A DNA stretch of 64,000 bases from positions 620,001 through 684,000 of the forward strand of contig CALSFV010000008.1 in NCBI GenBank assembly GCA_943737045.1. Direction: 5' to 3'. This DNA comes from Parapristionchus giblindavisi. Lineage: Eukaryota; Nematoda; Chromadorea; Rhabditida; Diplogasteridae. This document shows positions 10,611 through 23,082 of the stretch, piece by piece (position 1 is the first letter of the stretch; every line of letters starts with the position of its first letter). The notes under the pieces were generated by a model. That model was not told the origin of the DNA. It did no database searches and worked only from the letters and a program-made list of their open reading frames with translations. Both the position numbers and the translations under genes were made by a program.

Positions 10611-12631
10611 CAGTAGCGCCGGAAAGTCAGTGCCAACTTTTTGTTTTTGTTATATTTAGTGAACCAAGCGTGCTATGGGGCCGCTCTCGCGAGTTCTTAT
10701 GGGAAATTTATCGAGGAATCCGGCCCTGATATTGTGGACTCATGAAAATTTCTCGTTATTGCGTAATAATGACGCAATCAAAGTTCACTTTTTTGAAAAA
10801 TCATAACTCCGAGGAAATTTTTTTTTCCAGCCTTCAATAAGTTTGAGATCAATGCCTCGGCTACCCAGAAATTTTTTTTGGTTGGTGCGATTTTTTTTCA
10901 ACCGCAGCGGCCTTGATACAAAATGGCGGCAGCAAACTCATATCTCAGCTCCAATATTTTCTAGAGACTCGTCCTTGGGATCAAAATGATCCTTATGATG
11001 TCCCAAATACACCGTGAAAGTAACCAGAAGAAGAAGAACCGAAATTTTAGAAAAATCACTGTCATAATTGTATGCCCTCAAAGTGAGGTAATCTGAAAAA
11101 GTGACTTTATGGAGTACTTTTTGATGTCCAAGTGATTTTTTTTCTAAAATGTATTTTTTTTCAATATCACTAGAACACAAAAAAGAACACCAAAAAATAA
11201 CTTTTTCAGATGACCTCACTTTGAGGGCATACAATTATGACAGTGATTTTTCTAAAATTTCGGTTCTTATGCTAAAATGTGCCAAAACTATCATAGAATA
11301 CGTCTACAAGCTTGGGAGAACCCATCTTGCAACCCCTCGGTGCCACATCAGTCTTTCCCGCACGCACTCATTATGCGTGCGCGCCTCTCCCCTCCCTCCC
11401 CTCCCCTGGACGTGCGCCTCCGAAACGAGTGAATGCTCGCTTGACGTTTGCCGTGAAGATGGGAAGCAAGCTGCTTTCACCAAAGTGTGAGGATGACTTC
11501 TGGGATGGATTTGGCATATTTTAGCACAAGTACCATATTTTTAGAAAAATCACTCTCATAATTGTAGGCCCTCAAAGTGAGGTCATCTAAAAAAGTTACT
11601 TTTTGGTGTACTGAAGGCAATTGTGGTCCGATCAATACCAAACTTTCGTGTATTTGGGACATCATAAGGATCATTTTGATCCCAAGTACGAGTCTCTAGC
11701 ATGTCTTAGAGCTGAGATATGAGTTTACTGCCGCCATTTTGCATCAAGGCCGCTGCGGTTGAAAAAAATCTCAGCAACCTAAAACAAATGTTTTCTGAGT
11801 AGCCGAGGCGTAGATCTCAAACTTATAGAAGAACGGTAGGCTGGAAAAAAATTTTCCTCGGAGTTATGATTTTTCAAAAAAGTGGACTTCGACTGCGTCA
11901 TCATTACGCAATAACGAGAAATTTTCATGCGTCCACAATATCAGGGCCGGATTCCCCGATAAATTTTCCATAAGAACTCACGGGAGTGGCCCCTTAGCAC
12001 GCTAGGTTCACTAGATATAACAAAAACAAAAAGGTGGCACTGACTTTCCGCACGGACGAGACAAAGGCGGGTCAGCAAATTGCCGCACACTATATGCACG
12101 CCACCGCGCGTTTTAGGAACCCCTAATTCGCAGATCCGGAATTATTTTTGTTTCTTCAAAATTTTGTAGTTTCATGAATTTATTTCGCTTAAATCTTTGA
12201 AGAGGGTGAACACTGAAACAATCTAAATTGTATTGGAAAAAAATAGAGAAGAAATAAGAGTATTGGCAATGCGAAGTTTGCTAAATGCAGTGAAAAGTCC
12301 TATATTTCGTTATGTCGCGGAATCTCTGTGAACACGACTTTTATTAACATTTTGCATATTCAAATATCTTACAGACCTATGGTTCCGTCTGTCGCGTTGA
12401 CAAAAACTATCAGCTAGCTCTCACGACTACGAAATTAATTATTTTTGAATTTATTCAGTACGATTTGTTTGCTAATTTACGAACTTTTTTGAAAATTCCG
12501 CCTCTAGAGTTGCGTTTCTGCATTTAGCAATTCCGCCTAATACCGTAGTTTTTTTGAACTTCGATGTGCATGTGGCAAAAGGGGCGTACGTCCTTTTGGC
12601 TTGTGTGTCCCGTCCGTGTCCGGCGCTACTG
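10611..12631. mobile_element. Palindromic Tc1-like element carrying a nested insert
   Basis: Left end cagtagcgccggaaagtcag (10611, after TA) pairs with the split right end: tgactttccg at 12041-12050 and ccggcgctactg at 12620-12631. Long arms on both sides repeat gtgaacc-agcgtgctatggg and gaggtcatctgaaaaagt inverted. The loop near 11300-11460 is GC-rich. ORFs at 10938-11674 are palindrome frames, not genes. Confidence 0.85.
12051..12618. mobile_element. 568-bp non-autonomous element with CACGGAC ends and TCCG duplication
   Basis: The insert interrupts the right end of the 10611-12631 palindrome. Reconnecting the palindrome using its left arm shows exactly which bases were added: TCCG occurs at 12047-12050 and again at 12619-12622. 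The insert ends are inverted repeats CACGGACGAGACA and TGTGTCCCGTCCGTG. No ORF. CAC ends with a 4-base duplication recall the Chapaev/CMC type, but this is only a suggestion. Confidence 0.75.
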
Positions 12632-13200
12632 CATTAGCATACTTTTCATTGCGCATATTCGTTTCTCACAATTTTTGACTCCAAGAACATCGATAGACAG
12701 CTGGGAGTTGCACAAAAAAGGTATTTTCCCTTGAACTACGGTGGGACGGAAGAGAACTGATGAATGTCAACCGACTGGATGATAACTATTTGCATACTTC
12801 GTCTGTTCATTAGCTTGTCTATCATATGCAGATAGATCAAGCAGGTTCTTATTCATCCGTTCGCATGCGACCTAGTGCCGAAAACGTGACGTTCCGTATG
12901 TGCATTCGGCCGAAAACGGAATTTTGCGAAATTCTCTCTTATACTAATAGATAGTAATGAATAATAATCACGACTGGATAGTGCCGATCCTATGTATGAA
13001 GGATTTAAATATTGTTTTCCAGAAAAAATGAAAATTAATTCACAGAGTTTAAATTAATTATATAAAATCTGAAAATGAATAGCAGCGGCTGCTTTTTCTA
13101 CCATATTTTCCATATATTCGTCGAGAAAATATATTATTGTTCAAGTCTCACTCAGACATCTAACAAGACTTCCCCTTCTGAGTTTTGCCATAATTGTGTG
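12632..13200. other. Intergenic, no gene seen
   Basis: AT-rich spacer between two transposon remnants, without coding, tRNA or repeat signal that I can support. Confidence 0.5.
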
Positions 13201-13204
13201 GTGA

Positions 13205-13412
13205 CTCTGGTATTTTGCCACTTAAAGTCTACTTAAACTTTCCCACTTTAAGTATACTTTAAGTAAACTTAAAGTGATACGTAAGTCTACTTAAAGTGGT
13301 GTGGTATACTGTAATGCATTTCGTCAAATGTTCTTTCACTTAAAGTTTACTTAAAGTCTACTTAAAGTCTGTGACGTAGTTTAAGTAGACTTTAAGTGGC
13401 AAAATACCAGAG
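13205..13412. mobile_element. ~208-bp MITE with CTCTGGTATTTTG ends and ACTTAAAGT subrepeats
   Basis: Ends ctctggtattttgcc and ggcaaaataccagag are perfect inverted repeats. The interior is built from many copies of (t/a)cttaaagt(c/t)ta in both orientations and contains atgcatttcgtcaaa, which also occurs in the related elements at 18086-18287 and 36551-36754. A degenerate relative is near 21715-21770. Confidence 0.8.
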
Positions 13413-15528
13413 TAGATACTCCATCGAAGGCATTAGCGAAGTAAAAATTCATTACGTTAACTGTCCATCATTAATTGAGGCAGAACATTGCTCAAGTACT
13501 TTCGCACAAGAGTGGTGAGGGATTTATATGAACTTTATATTTCACGGACCTCCATCTATTTAGTATATATGCATTTTTGCTCTCTTCACAACATAAAAGA
13601 AGCACAGCTATTAGTTTTTTTTTCTGAATTCTTATGCATTATCAAATATTCATTTCTTTGATACATTGATTGTTGCGTTATCTGCACATGCATATGTTGT
13701 TGACTGACTTTATCGAATTTTCCTCCACAGTAGGGGAAAATATATACAATCTGTCAAAAGTAAACGCTATTTTTCGCGAACACAAAATCAATAATGATTG
13801 AGTCTCATCACTTTTCGACCGTTGTCGATATTGAAGAAATAATCTGCAAAAATGTAGTTGGAAATGCAAAAATTTGATATTCTAGAATTGTTTTCCATCA
13901 TAACCAATGAACAATAGAACAGATATGTAATAAATATAGGTTGATGGAGGTCCGTCGCGTTATCAGCGAATCGGTTGAAGGCATCAGGGAAATGGGGTGG
14001 GGTATGGGGTGGATAGACTAGCACGCGTGATCTTGGAACTGGGAATATTATATGGTATGGTTATACGGAATGTGTAATGGGTGTGGGGTTTCTATACTGT
14101 ATTCTGTACTGTTTCTGTTTTTTTATTTTGTGGGAAATGAAAGCTATTATTGTTTTTTCTTTCTTTTTTTTCAAAAGCAAAATAAAAATTTATAAAATTC
14201 ATAAAAAAAAACATAAAATGAACCTCCGAAATTGTTTGAGAAATTTTGTTAAGAATTTACGAATGAACATCCCATAGTTGGGAGTTATCGACTGTAGTAC
14301 AATATTATGTACGATAGAGTGTAACTGAATGCAATAATATTCAACGAGACAAATCTCTGGAAAAAAAAAGAATATTCATTAAACAAAAACATTTTTATTC
14401 CTTTGTTGTTCACTAACCGTTTTATTTCCAACCGTTTTATATGAAATTAACATGTAAATATTCAAGTTTGATGATTTAAAAAATAAATTCTAGATCTGCG
14501 AAACGACGATTCTTCACGTGGCAGTTGTTTTCGCAAACGGACATGTATCAGCCACCATCTGCCCTATGAATCAACTTGACTCGACGGTCGACTAAATATG
14601 CAGTTTGAAGAAATAAAAAAATATAATAATTATTTTTTAAATTTTTTTAAAAATGTAGTCTGTGTATTTTTTCTATGTATGCGCATCACTACGAGTAAAA
14701 TGACATAATAAAGCTACCTCTTACTCTTACGAATTTCAAGAAATTTAATTTTCTATTTTTGCAAATTACACATATCTCACATTCAGTTGCAATTCTCGAT
14801 GCTTCAGAAAAGTTGGATTTCCAAGGGAATGTGACCATCATGTACACAATTGTCAGGGCTACAATATGTACTATGTCAATGCTTGCCGTCTCTCTGTTGA
14901 AGAGTATAGAAGAGGAAGAATCTGAAAATCAGACACGAAAAAACATATTGAGAACGATATGATATTACTACTCAGCTGTGTTTATAAGGGTGCATGACAT
15001 GTTATTCACCAATAAAAAGAAATAAAAGTCCTAGCTATCACGATTGAAAAGTTATGAATTTTTCAATTTTTTATTTTATGAAACATATGTGAGCCGGGTT
15101 TGAGCCCAAGGGCATTTTCACTATAACTTTCATTGGTCTCCCCCCGGTATGTGTCTATGATGAAAGTATTGAGGCCCAGATCGAAAGTCTTGGCGAATGT
15201 CCGGACCATGCTCGAGTCTTACCGAGCCGGTCTCTTAACCAATTACATTGTCAAAAGTTTAAGTTAGCATAAAATTATTTATAGCTAAGCGAAAACCTGT
15301 ATGAGAAGCACGTTTAGTGCCTGAGCTTTGATTTTGGCGGATTGAACTGATCGAGAAATCTTAATGATTTGTCTATCGCATGAAAACTATATTGAATTTT
15401 TTAAAAGAATAATACGTAACTCCATTGCGCAATTCATATCTGATATGTGATACGAGAGATATTAGAATAATGGTCGCGAACGTTATATCCTTAAAAACAT
15501 AATATATCGCCAGAAAAGAATCAGCATA

Positions 15529-16500
15529 CAGTGCGGGACATAATGATATGACACCCCTAAAATTTTGGGATTCTGACCCACTCTGACTTTTTTTCATGAG
15601 TTACTATTTTTTTCAAACTTCTACATAACAGCAATGGATCAACAACAGGTAAATAACCAATGTTATGGCCCTTCATCGAGATTTGACAGAAGATCCGAAT
15701 GCTTCCATAGAGGGCAGAAATCAATTGAGGCTCGATTCCTTTTTGGTTGCATCCTTCATCTAGGCAACGGATGTATACTGTTCCTCCAGCTGAAATAACG
15801 CGCTGCCCGGACAATCGTGGTTAAACTTCTTCTCATCGTTCAGAAACTGATAATTTGATTTTTTTTGAAACAATATCATGTACCGTACTAGGGCGCGTTC
15901 TTAAAATACGACAAGCCGCCCATTTCCTTCTGCTCCTGCAGGATAGACTATGGGGAGTATCGGGTGACGCACCAGACTACCATCGTTCCGTTCATGAGGA
16001 AGAACCGTGCCCGCCATCTGATCTCCCAGAAAGACGTCGCCTCCTTCGCCACCAACTCCCCTCAAGACCATTGTTCACAGTCAAAAACATCCCAGTTCTT
16101 CCATGCCCTACCTGCAACCTCGATGGAAACCCCATGTAGAAGATGTGGGGCATCCTGCCTGCTTAGCCGTGTGTAAAAGAACAAAAACAGTATACATCCG
16201 TTGCCTAGTTGAATGAGGCAATCAAAAAGGAGTGGGACGGAATCGAGCCTCAAGTGATTTCTGACCTCTATGGAAGCATTCGGGTCTTCTGTCAAATCTC
16301 GAGGAAGGGTCATAACATCGGTTACTAGCCTGTTGTTGATCCATTGCTGTTATGTAGTTTGAAAAAAAAATAGTAACTTATGAAAAAAGTCAGGGTATCA
16401 TTATGTCCCGTTAAAAATTCGAAAATCATTATTTTCTCGTTGACCAGGAGATTGAATTTCCTCATACGTGGGCGGTGTCATATCATTATGACCCGTACTG
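15529..16500 (+). mobile_element. Tc1/Tc3-like transposon in intron 5 of copy A
   Basis: Inverted ends cagtgcgggacataatgata (15529) and complement of cagtacgggtcataatgata (ending 16500) are flanked by TA. Inside are two opposed copies of the transposase C-terminal region, at about 15640-15790 (minus) and 16050-16340 (plus), so the element is itself rearranged. The same element, internally deleted, sits at the matching place in copy C, showing that it inserted before the duplication. Confidence 0.85.
15790..16339 (+). pseudogene. Tc1/Tc3-like transposase fragment
   Basis: Frames include a segment that mirrors RMDYAEYQVMHQTTIVPFM in the relative at 41430 (MTHQTTIVPFM here), and a C-terminal ELNEAIKKEWDGIEPQVISD ending in GHNIGY and a stop. 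The AI-x-EW-x-x-I pattern near the C-terminus is typical of Tc1/Tc3 transposases. Frames shift at least twice and the DDE core is not intact. Confidence 0.7.
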
Positions 16501-16911
16501 TATGTACTATCAGGATACTACGGGGGACATTAAAGTGTAAAATGCTTACAGAGATTTCAAAAAAGAAAACAGTAATCATTTCATTAACATCAAACATTAC
16601 ATAGTGTCCTCTTTCTTTGATCCACGTGAGGTTGTATGCATACTGCAAAAATGTTCTGTATCAGAATGGCAATGAAAAAGAAAGGCACACAACAATAACT
16701 TTGGAAATCAATATTTTAGATGAAAGAGATTCACTCACCTCATCAATTCTTCGGTCGGAATCTGCACTATCGTAGTGCCTAAATGCTATGAGCATACCCG
16801 GTATGCTGTAATATATGAACAACAAGACTTGTACGATAAACACTGTTCGCTGCAAAAAAAAACATTATTGATCGCATAAAAATCACTTGTTTTCCGCAAT
16901 GACTATGTCCT

Positions 16912-17053
16912 GTGGCCGTATGCAAGAACAACGGAAAACCGTTTTCCGGGAAAATGTGACGTCATTAGTATAGGCGGAGGATTTTTGGAAAACGCCTCCG
17001 CCTACGCTAATGACGTCACATTTTCCCGGAAAACGGTTCTTCCATACGGCCAC
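16912..17053. mobile_element. ~140-bp MITE, GTGGCCGTATGCAAGAA ends (copy A)
   Basis: Ends tggccgtatgcaagaa and complement; the stem contains two tgacgtcat octamers in opposite arms and cggaggcgttttcc. The orthologous element in copy C is 37839-37979, also in intron 3. Confidence 0.75.
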
Positions 17054-17619
17054 TGTTTTGCATAATTCAGAAACTCTTTTAAATATCAAATCAACGCGGC
17101 GAAGGTCAGAAGGGATAGGTAAGAAGAAGAGAAGGGGTAATCGAGATTTAGGGGAAAGAGTGTGCAACTGTATGCAAATACCCGTTGTCTCTGTATTTAC
17201 ACACAGTTTGTCATTTACTTAGGCAATTACATTTTATACGGACAATATACTATGTTTTATTTTCTCAAAAATTTCAAAAAGCTTAGCTGTCACCCATGAT
17301 TCTATGTATACTTGCCTTTTTCAATAGGAAGAAGCTCGATTTTGAGATGATATTTTGATGGCGATACAGCAAGATCATAGTTATACTGAATCCGATATGG
17401 GCAATCAGTGTCACAGTAAGGGCCTAAAATGCGGATCTTATTGTGTATGATCCAGTGAAACGGTATGTCTGCAATACATTTACACTACGATTCAGGATCA
17501 TTACTCCGTCCTAAGGCATCAGCGTCAGTAGGAATGAGCTTAATTTTCAGTTTATGAAGTGCGAATCTTCAACACTTATAGCATACTTATAGCATAGCAT
17601 ATAATAGCATGTATGCACC

Positions 17620-18040
17620 AGGGCTGTGCATTTTACGTTTTACGATTTTACGAATTTTACGAATTTACGATTTTTTCGCATATTTTTACGTTGTAATATT
17701 TAACGAAATGTTGAAAATTTAATCGAAAAATATGGCAAAAAACTGATTAATTGGTGAAATTATTGACAAGAATTGGCGGAAAGTCAGTCTTTGGAGATGT
17801 AAACATAATTTTCTACAAGTTTTTGGCGGAAATTTCTTGCTTATCGTCCGCCCCTTTCATAAGAGAGTCGTTTATGAATATTTACTTGTTTCATATCTTT
17901 TGTTTCACGAAATACCTTTGGGACAATTTCTTATAAATTTGGCTAAAATTTTTTTACGAAAATTTTACGAATTTTACGAGAAAAAAAGTCGTAAAATTAC
18001 GTTTACGAAAATTTTACGGAAAAGATTTTACGCACTGCCC
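17620..18040. mobile_element. hAT-like MITE with 8-bp target duplication (copy A)
   Basis: Ends agggctgtgca and gcactgccc are inverted repeats, flanked by TATGCACC at 17612-17619 and 18041-18048. Eight-base duplications and C/AGGGxTGTGC ends are typical of hAT elements. Arms consist of runs of ttttacgaa. The short ORFs here are not genes. Orthologous copy: 36798-37259. Confidence 0.8.
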
Positions 18041-18085
18041 TATGCACCGAATTCGATCGCCCTACCCAGGACCTAAACGTGGCCT

Positions 18086-18287
18086 TCTCTGGTATTTCCA
18101 AACTAGTAGTTTACTTACGTTACGTCACAGACTAGCTGTTTGCTGTTAGTTTACTACTAGTGAAAAAAATTATTTGACGAAATGCACTACCGTATTATAC
18201 ACCACTTCTAGTAAACTTACGTTTAACTAGCCGAAGACATGCAAGCTAGTGGGAATTATAGTTCCCACTAGTTTGAAAACATCAGAG
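18086..18287. mobile_element. MITE with CTCTGGTATTTCC ends (copy A)
   Basis: Ends ctctggtatttccaaactag and ctagtttgaaaacatcagag are inverted; the interior carries actagt-rich subrepeats and tgcactaccgtattatacac. Same layout as 13205-13412 with different subrepeats. Orthologous copy: 36551-36754. Confidence 0.75.
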
Positions 18288-18339
18288 TTCCTTCTTATTC
18301 TTGTTTCCCCATTCCCGCAATCAGTCCCAGTACTTCCAA

Positions 18340-18882
18340 TGCGGCGTTACATTTTCCTTACGTGCGTACGCCGTGACCTACGTCGTAACGACGGAGACGT
18401 TACGAAACGACAGAAGTATACCGCATAGCACTGCAGGATAGAAGGCAGAAGGCCATCAATGCGAATGGATAATAATTCTAGAATCCGCCATGCCTCGTTA
18501 ATTTTTTTAAATACCTTTTTGAATGGTGAAAAATGAGCGTTATGCATTGTTAAATTTGCCTGACGAGCGTAATGCCGTCACTTAAAAAAAAACGTTACAT
18601 TTGGCTTACGCACGCGTCGACGTAAATTTTGAATGGGTTGGGTCCCAAGTGGAAACCCCTGATTGTCACCAGGAATACGGTGGGAAGTTACCGTAACCAC
18701 CGATCAATAATGGTTGGCTACAGTAACCTACAGTAACCTTTTACCGCACCCCTGATGTCAATCAGGGTTTTTCACTTGGGACAAAACACACTCCAAAATT
18801 TACGTTGACGCGTGCGTAAGGCAAATGTAATGATATATTCCGTGACGGCGTATGCGCGTCAGGCAAATGTAACGATGCATTA
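18340..18882. mobile_element. Two GCGTTACATTT-type palindromes (copy A intron 2)
   Basis: 18340-18435 starts tgcggcgttacattttcctt, with complementary cgtaacgacggagacg at its centre. 18540-18882 is a larger palindrome with arms containing gtcccaagtggaaa-cccctgattgtca and ttacgcacgcgtcgacgtaa. Both recur inverted at 35941-36272 and 36385-36501; relatives are at 20370-20545 and 21385-21508. Confidence 0.7.
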
Positions 18883-19699
18883 CTTATGGCATTTACCTTA
18901 TATTTGCTTATTCAGTTCATAAAATGCACAATGTTGTAAGCAGCACACCAAGTAGATATTGCAAAAAAAATTTCAAATGCACTATCCTATGTCTTAGTGG
19001 TTAGAACTTTAGTGTGGCAATCCCAATCTCTTAGGTTCCTGTGCAAATCAAATTTGCTGATCTTTCTTATTGTTAGTTCGGGGGGCTTCAAGCCAAGTTT
19101 TTTTAAATGTAGGGATTTCCCTCCAATGAACCGCTGTGCAGCCTTTAGGGAAGGCGATTAAAGGGTACAGTACTTACAAACATATAGTGAAAGGGTACTT
19201 TGTATTGACACAAAATACCGACGCAGTAGCCGCAAAGTGCGGGAAACATCGGGAAACCGATCATCAAAACACCGAAGTTGAAATCTTGCAAACTCATGAG
19301 AACCTGGGTATGTTTAGTTATCATAATATATTTATTTATCTTCTCTAAACGGATCAAAAAAGAGAAGGTCATAATACTTTTTGAAAACATTAAAGAAAAG
19401 ATTTAAAAACTGCAAATTACTTAATCACTGTATTTTGTATATTACAAAAGATCGAGGGAAAAAAGATCATACTTTTATGTTTGTTAATTGGCTTACCTGA
19501 ATGTACAATAGATATTTTCGAAATTTTGCCTGATTTGGTGGAGTTTCTTTTAGCAGACAAATGAATGATGTGATGTTCAGAATAGTCGATATGATGTATA
19601 TGACATGGTCGTACCATAATAAGGCCCATTGCAGTTCGAGTGAGATATAGAAGGAGTTCATATCTGAATGTTCGACTGTATACATGAACTGACAAACTG

Positions 19700-21380
19700 A
19701 TACCATCCATCACTAGCGTACGATTATTGGCAGATGTCTCAGCCGACTTTACATTCGCCAAATGGTTTTCTAAGCTTTCTGGGTGGATATTGATGATGGA
19801 TATATGGAAAATCAATAATGCTTTACAGGTATGTCCCAAAGATAAGGATGGTGTTAGATTAAATAGGTTATAGAGTTTGCAAAAATTCGATTATTTCAAC
19901 GATTTTCCCCACAAACATTAAATGAAGTAAGAAACGAATTGAGTATTTTTGTTATTTTCCTTTGTCATTGTTTTTCGATTTCTATTGACTCTTTCCAGTC
20001 TTGACAAAATTGAAAGGAAACAATGAATTCTAAATAATATATATTAAATTTTTTTTTAAATCGTTCCGAGTTGCTGCTATTCCGCGGAAACCCGCCTTGT
20101 TGGGGAAATAATTGCGGTATCTAGTGTCAAAGAGTGAGATGAAAGATCTTTGGTTGAGTTATGATTTTTTATTGTTATCGTTGATTTGCTTCTTTTACTT
20201 CACTTTTATCGTTTAAAAAAAATTCTAATCCTTCATCGCTGACTTGAGTGCGTAACTATGAAATACTACAAAAAAAGTACAAATTAAATTAAATTAAAGC
20301 GATGACAGCTATTTAATTAATCAGTATCTAGGACTAAAACAGCCAAATTTCAAGTTCACCCTTCCTTTCTTGGGTCTCGAGTGGAAAATCCTGAAGGGTC
20401 ACATAAAATCATTGATCGATTTTCGGTAACTTCTTATCGTATTCCAATTGTTGCTCAGGCTTTTCCACTCCAGAACCAATACACTTCAAAATTTAAATTG
20501 ACGGAGACATGTCCGTCTCACAAATGTAACACCGCATAAGGAAAAATAAGAGTCAAACGGCTTATCAAATCCAAAATAACGAACATAATTACTTTCATAA
20601 AGTAAACAAATAAATCATAGATAGTTCACCGTACTCGTTTTCGTCCATCTACGTATATGTACTCTAAGAATAGCTCGTCCACAAAATATTCACTCTGATG
20701 TTATCCTGCTTCTGAGAAGAGTCTACGAAGATTCGAGGTCATGGAAAGAAAGTGTAAATGGTCGATCAGGATACGAGAGGGAAGATGATAGATGGGTACG
20801 GTGCTGCACGAATTGGATATTCTTATGTAAAATATCGTTCTCCTTGTCAAGTTGATGTCAAGTTGTGAGACATTGTCAACCCCCGTGTTTGATGACGAAA
20901 TGAGTTCAAGAGGATTATTGCACAATGGTGGACAATATCTGTGGAGAACTTGAAGAACGACCTTCCCTTCATCTAGTATTATACTTGATATGAATTGATG
21001 GAGTCGTTTCCTCCTTACAAGGGAATGCTAACAACTCATCTCGTAGTTATAGTAAGTGACATATATCTCTAGAATCGGTATGAAATTCTGGCTCTGACCC
21101 CGCCGTGTCTACTTGCCATGAGGTTCTGGTATTCGAGAAAATTTATATAGAGAATTTAAAAAATAATATTGAAGGCATGAGCACGACTATCAACGCCGAG
21201 TTGATATTGCTGAACATATTAAGTTAGTTTTCATATACAAACTCACCGACACTTGTAGTGTAGTGGAATGGAGTTGAAAACCGAATTGATATGGTTATCC
21301 ATATCAATATCATATCACGGATAGAGCATGTGATCTACTTTAAACTTATGTTACATGTTTCAACACTGACAATGAGTAAA
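19700..21380. other. Intergenic with one degenerate MITE
   Basis: 5' flank of copy A and AT-rich spacer. 20370-20545 is a decayed member of the palindrome family with tgtaacaccgcataa ends. A 74-codon minus ORF at 20701-20925 matches nothing I know. No supported gene. Confidence 0.45.
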
Positions 21381-21384
21381 GTTT

Positions 21385-21508
21385 ACGCGGTGTTACATTT
21401 TCAAAACGTGCACATGCCGTGACCCCGGCCGTAACGGCGGAGACATTACGAAGACGTTACGGCAGAGGGTACAGCGTGCGCAAGTTTTGAAAATGTTACA
21501 TCGCATTA
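21385..21508. mobile_element. ~124-bp GCGGTGTTACATTTTC palindromic MITE
   Basis: gcggtgttacattttcaaaa and its complement (ttttgaaaatgttacatcgc) enclose a GC-rich stem with cgtaacggcggagac. Same family as the palindromes in copies A and C. Confidence 0.75.
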
Positions 21509-22788
21509 TGCTGGTGCCACAAGCATTTCACGTCACAAAAGGCCTCTCTTCATAGCGATGTAGCACTGTATTTATCATAATTTATTACACTTTGATCTAT
21601 AACAAACCTTAATATAAATACAAACGAATACAATTCGGTAGATTACTGATACAACTTTATCTTGTCCAACAATTCCAATGCGAGCTCTGCCGCTATCTAC
21701 CAACGTTTAAACTACAGCTCTGGTAGTAGACTTTAAGTTTCGAAATACCATAGAGCTGCTATGGGTAAAACGGCAACTAAACGGAGTTGTAGCTAGAATG
21801 TACGCAGATGATATAAAAATCTACCGCTCTTTTGAAGCTGTTGACTCCCCTCTTCATCTGTAAACTGCAATTGATACCACTGTACAATGGTCGGATGAGT
21901 GGAAACTTCCATTTGCGGCGCATAAATGTAATTCACTACACTTAGGTAGATCTAACCCTAAGCGAAAATACAACATCGGAACTGCAACTGTTGAGCAGAA
22001 GGACATGGTTAGAGAACTCGGTCTCCTCATTCAGAAGACCCTAACTTTCTGCGCCCATAGCAGGTAAACAGCTTCAAATGCGAAAACTGCATTTCACATA
22101 ATCCTTAGATCTCTGCGCACTAAAAATGTAGCCATCCTACTAAAAACATATTCAATCTATATCAGACCCATACTTGAAAGTGCATCTACAATTTTTAATC
22201 CATACCAGAAATTGACAAAAGATTACAGAACTATTTTACTAGACGAGTATTCAAGCGTTGTTTTAATGCAGTGTGTTATTCAATGCCATCAGTCTCTCTT
22301 AGGAATAAACAACTAAATATAGATACTCTTGAAAAGCGTAGAAAAGAGATAGATATCAAAGCTGCCATGAATTCATCAGAGGGAAATATAGAATCTCAAA
22401 TTTAAAACCTCACTACTTTCGCCCCTATATAACTCATAATGGTCTCAATTTCAACAACCCAGGCTCACGATTTCATTACAGGCATAATAGCTTCTTTCCT
22501 AGAGCAAGGCATTTCGTGCAACCGAAAACCGAATTACTTTCAGTTTCCCTGACTAGGGAATTGTTTCTTTGATGGTTGAAATTACGGGGAGAGACCTACA
22601 CAGCGATAATAAGCATGGTCGAATTAGTAAGAATCAACTTTCAAAAACTGCCATTGATCGATTTTGAATTTTGAAAAAAATCCCGGCGCATGTCCGCCGC
22701 ACGATCAAACAACGATCATTCACCCTTCCATTGAGGAAGGGTGAAGAATCACTTTCATATGCGGAAGGGTGCCTTCCCATTAGCAGCA

Positions 22789-22858
22789 GAGTTGTGGTAT
22801 AGTGGTAAGTGCCCGTTGTCTTTACTTTTTGCCCACGAGTTCGATTCCCCCGAGAATA
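22789..22858 (+). other. tRNA-like sequence in left arm of Tc4-like element
   Basis: Contains an A-box-like TGGTATAGTGG and a B-box-like GAGTTCGATTC about 45 bases apart. No acceptor stem pairs, so a functional tRNA is unlikely; a tRNA-derived relic or Pol III promoter-like element is more plausible. Confidence 0.45.
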
Positions 22859-23082
22859 TTTTATGTCGGCATCTTAATTTTACAATGAACAATGATGTTT
22901 CAATAGAAATTAAGTTCATAATTTCTTTTTATTTCTGTTTTTGCAATTTTTTTCTTTCTTTTTTTATCTCTTCCTTGTTGTGAATCTGTAGAAAAAACGA
23001 ATAATAGTAACAACTTCATGGAATTAATAGAAAATATTAACATAAATGTTCAACAAATGAAATATTACAGCATTAATACATA

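Larger units (their letters stand above)
14199..19661 (-). pseudogene. Chemoreceptor copy A (Srh/Sri-type 7TM), exon 8 missing
   Basis: Minus-strand receptor with eight of nine exons recognisable: 19661-19497, 19303-19178, 17423-17316, 16849-16739, 16642-16550, 15489-15421, 15359-15297 and 14356-14199. Exon lengths equal those of intact copies B and D (165, 126, 108, 111, 93, 69, 63 and 158 nt). Exon 8, which encodes the PMWT segment and most of helix 6 (79 nt), is not found in 14360-15296; only its old splice-donor side seems to remain near 14420. Joining exon 7 to 9 would break the frame, so the product would lose helix 7. Intron 3 uses a GC donor (gcaagt). Intron 5 contains a Tc1-like element (15529-16500) and intron 2 several MITEs. 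Much of 16050-19720 is duplicated in inverted orientation as copy C. Likely pseudogene; a trimmed product cannot be excluded. Confidence 0.8.

Noticed and set aside
10938..11674. Minus and plus ORFs with identical peptide pieces (e.g. LTLRAYNYDSDFSK)
   Set aside because: Explained by inverted repeats inside the 10611-12631 palindrome.
19417..19839. 140 aa minus ORF as a separate gene
   Set aside because: It is another frame across exon 1 of copy A; the receptor frame is supported by paralogs.
22789..22858. Functional tRNA gene
   Set aside because: A and B boxes are present but the acceptor stem does not pair and no clean anticodon arm forms; the same applies to the other tRNA-like segments.
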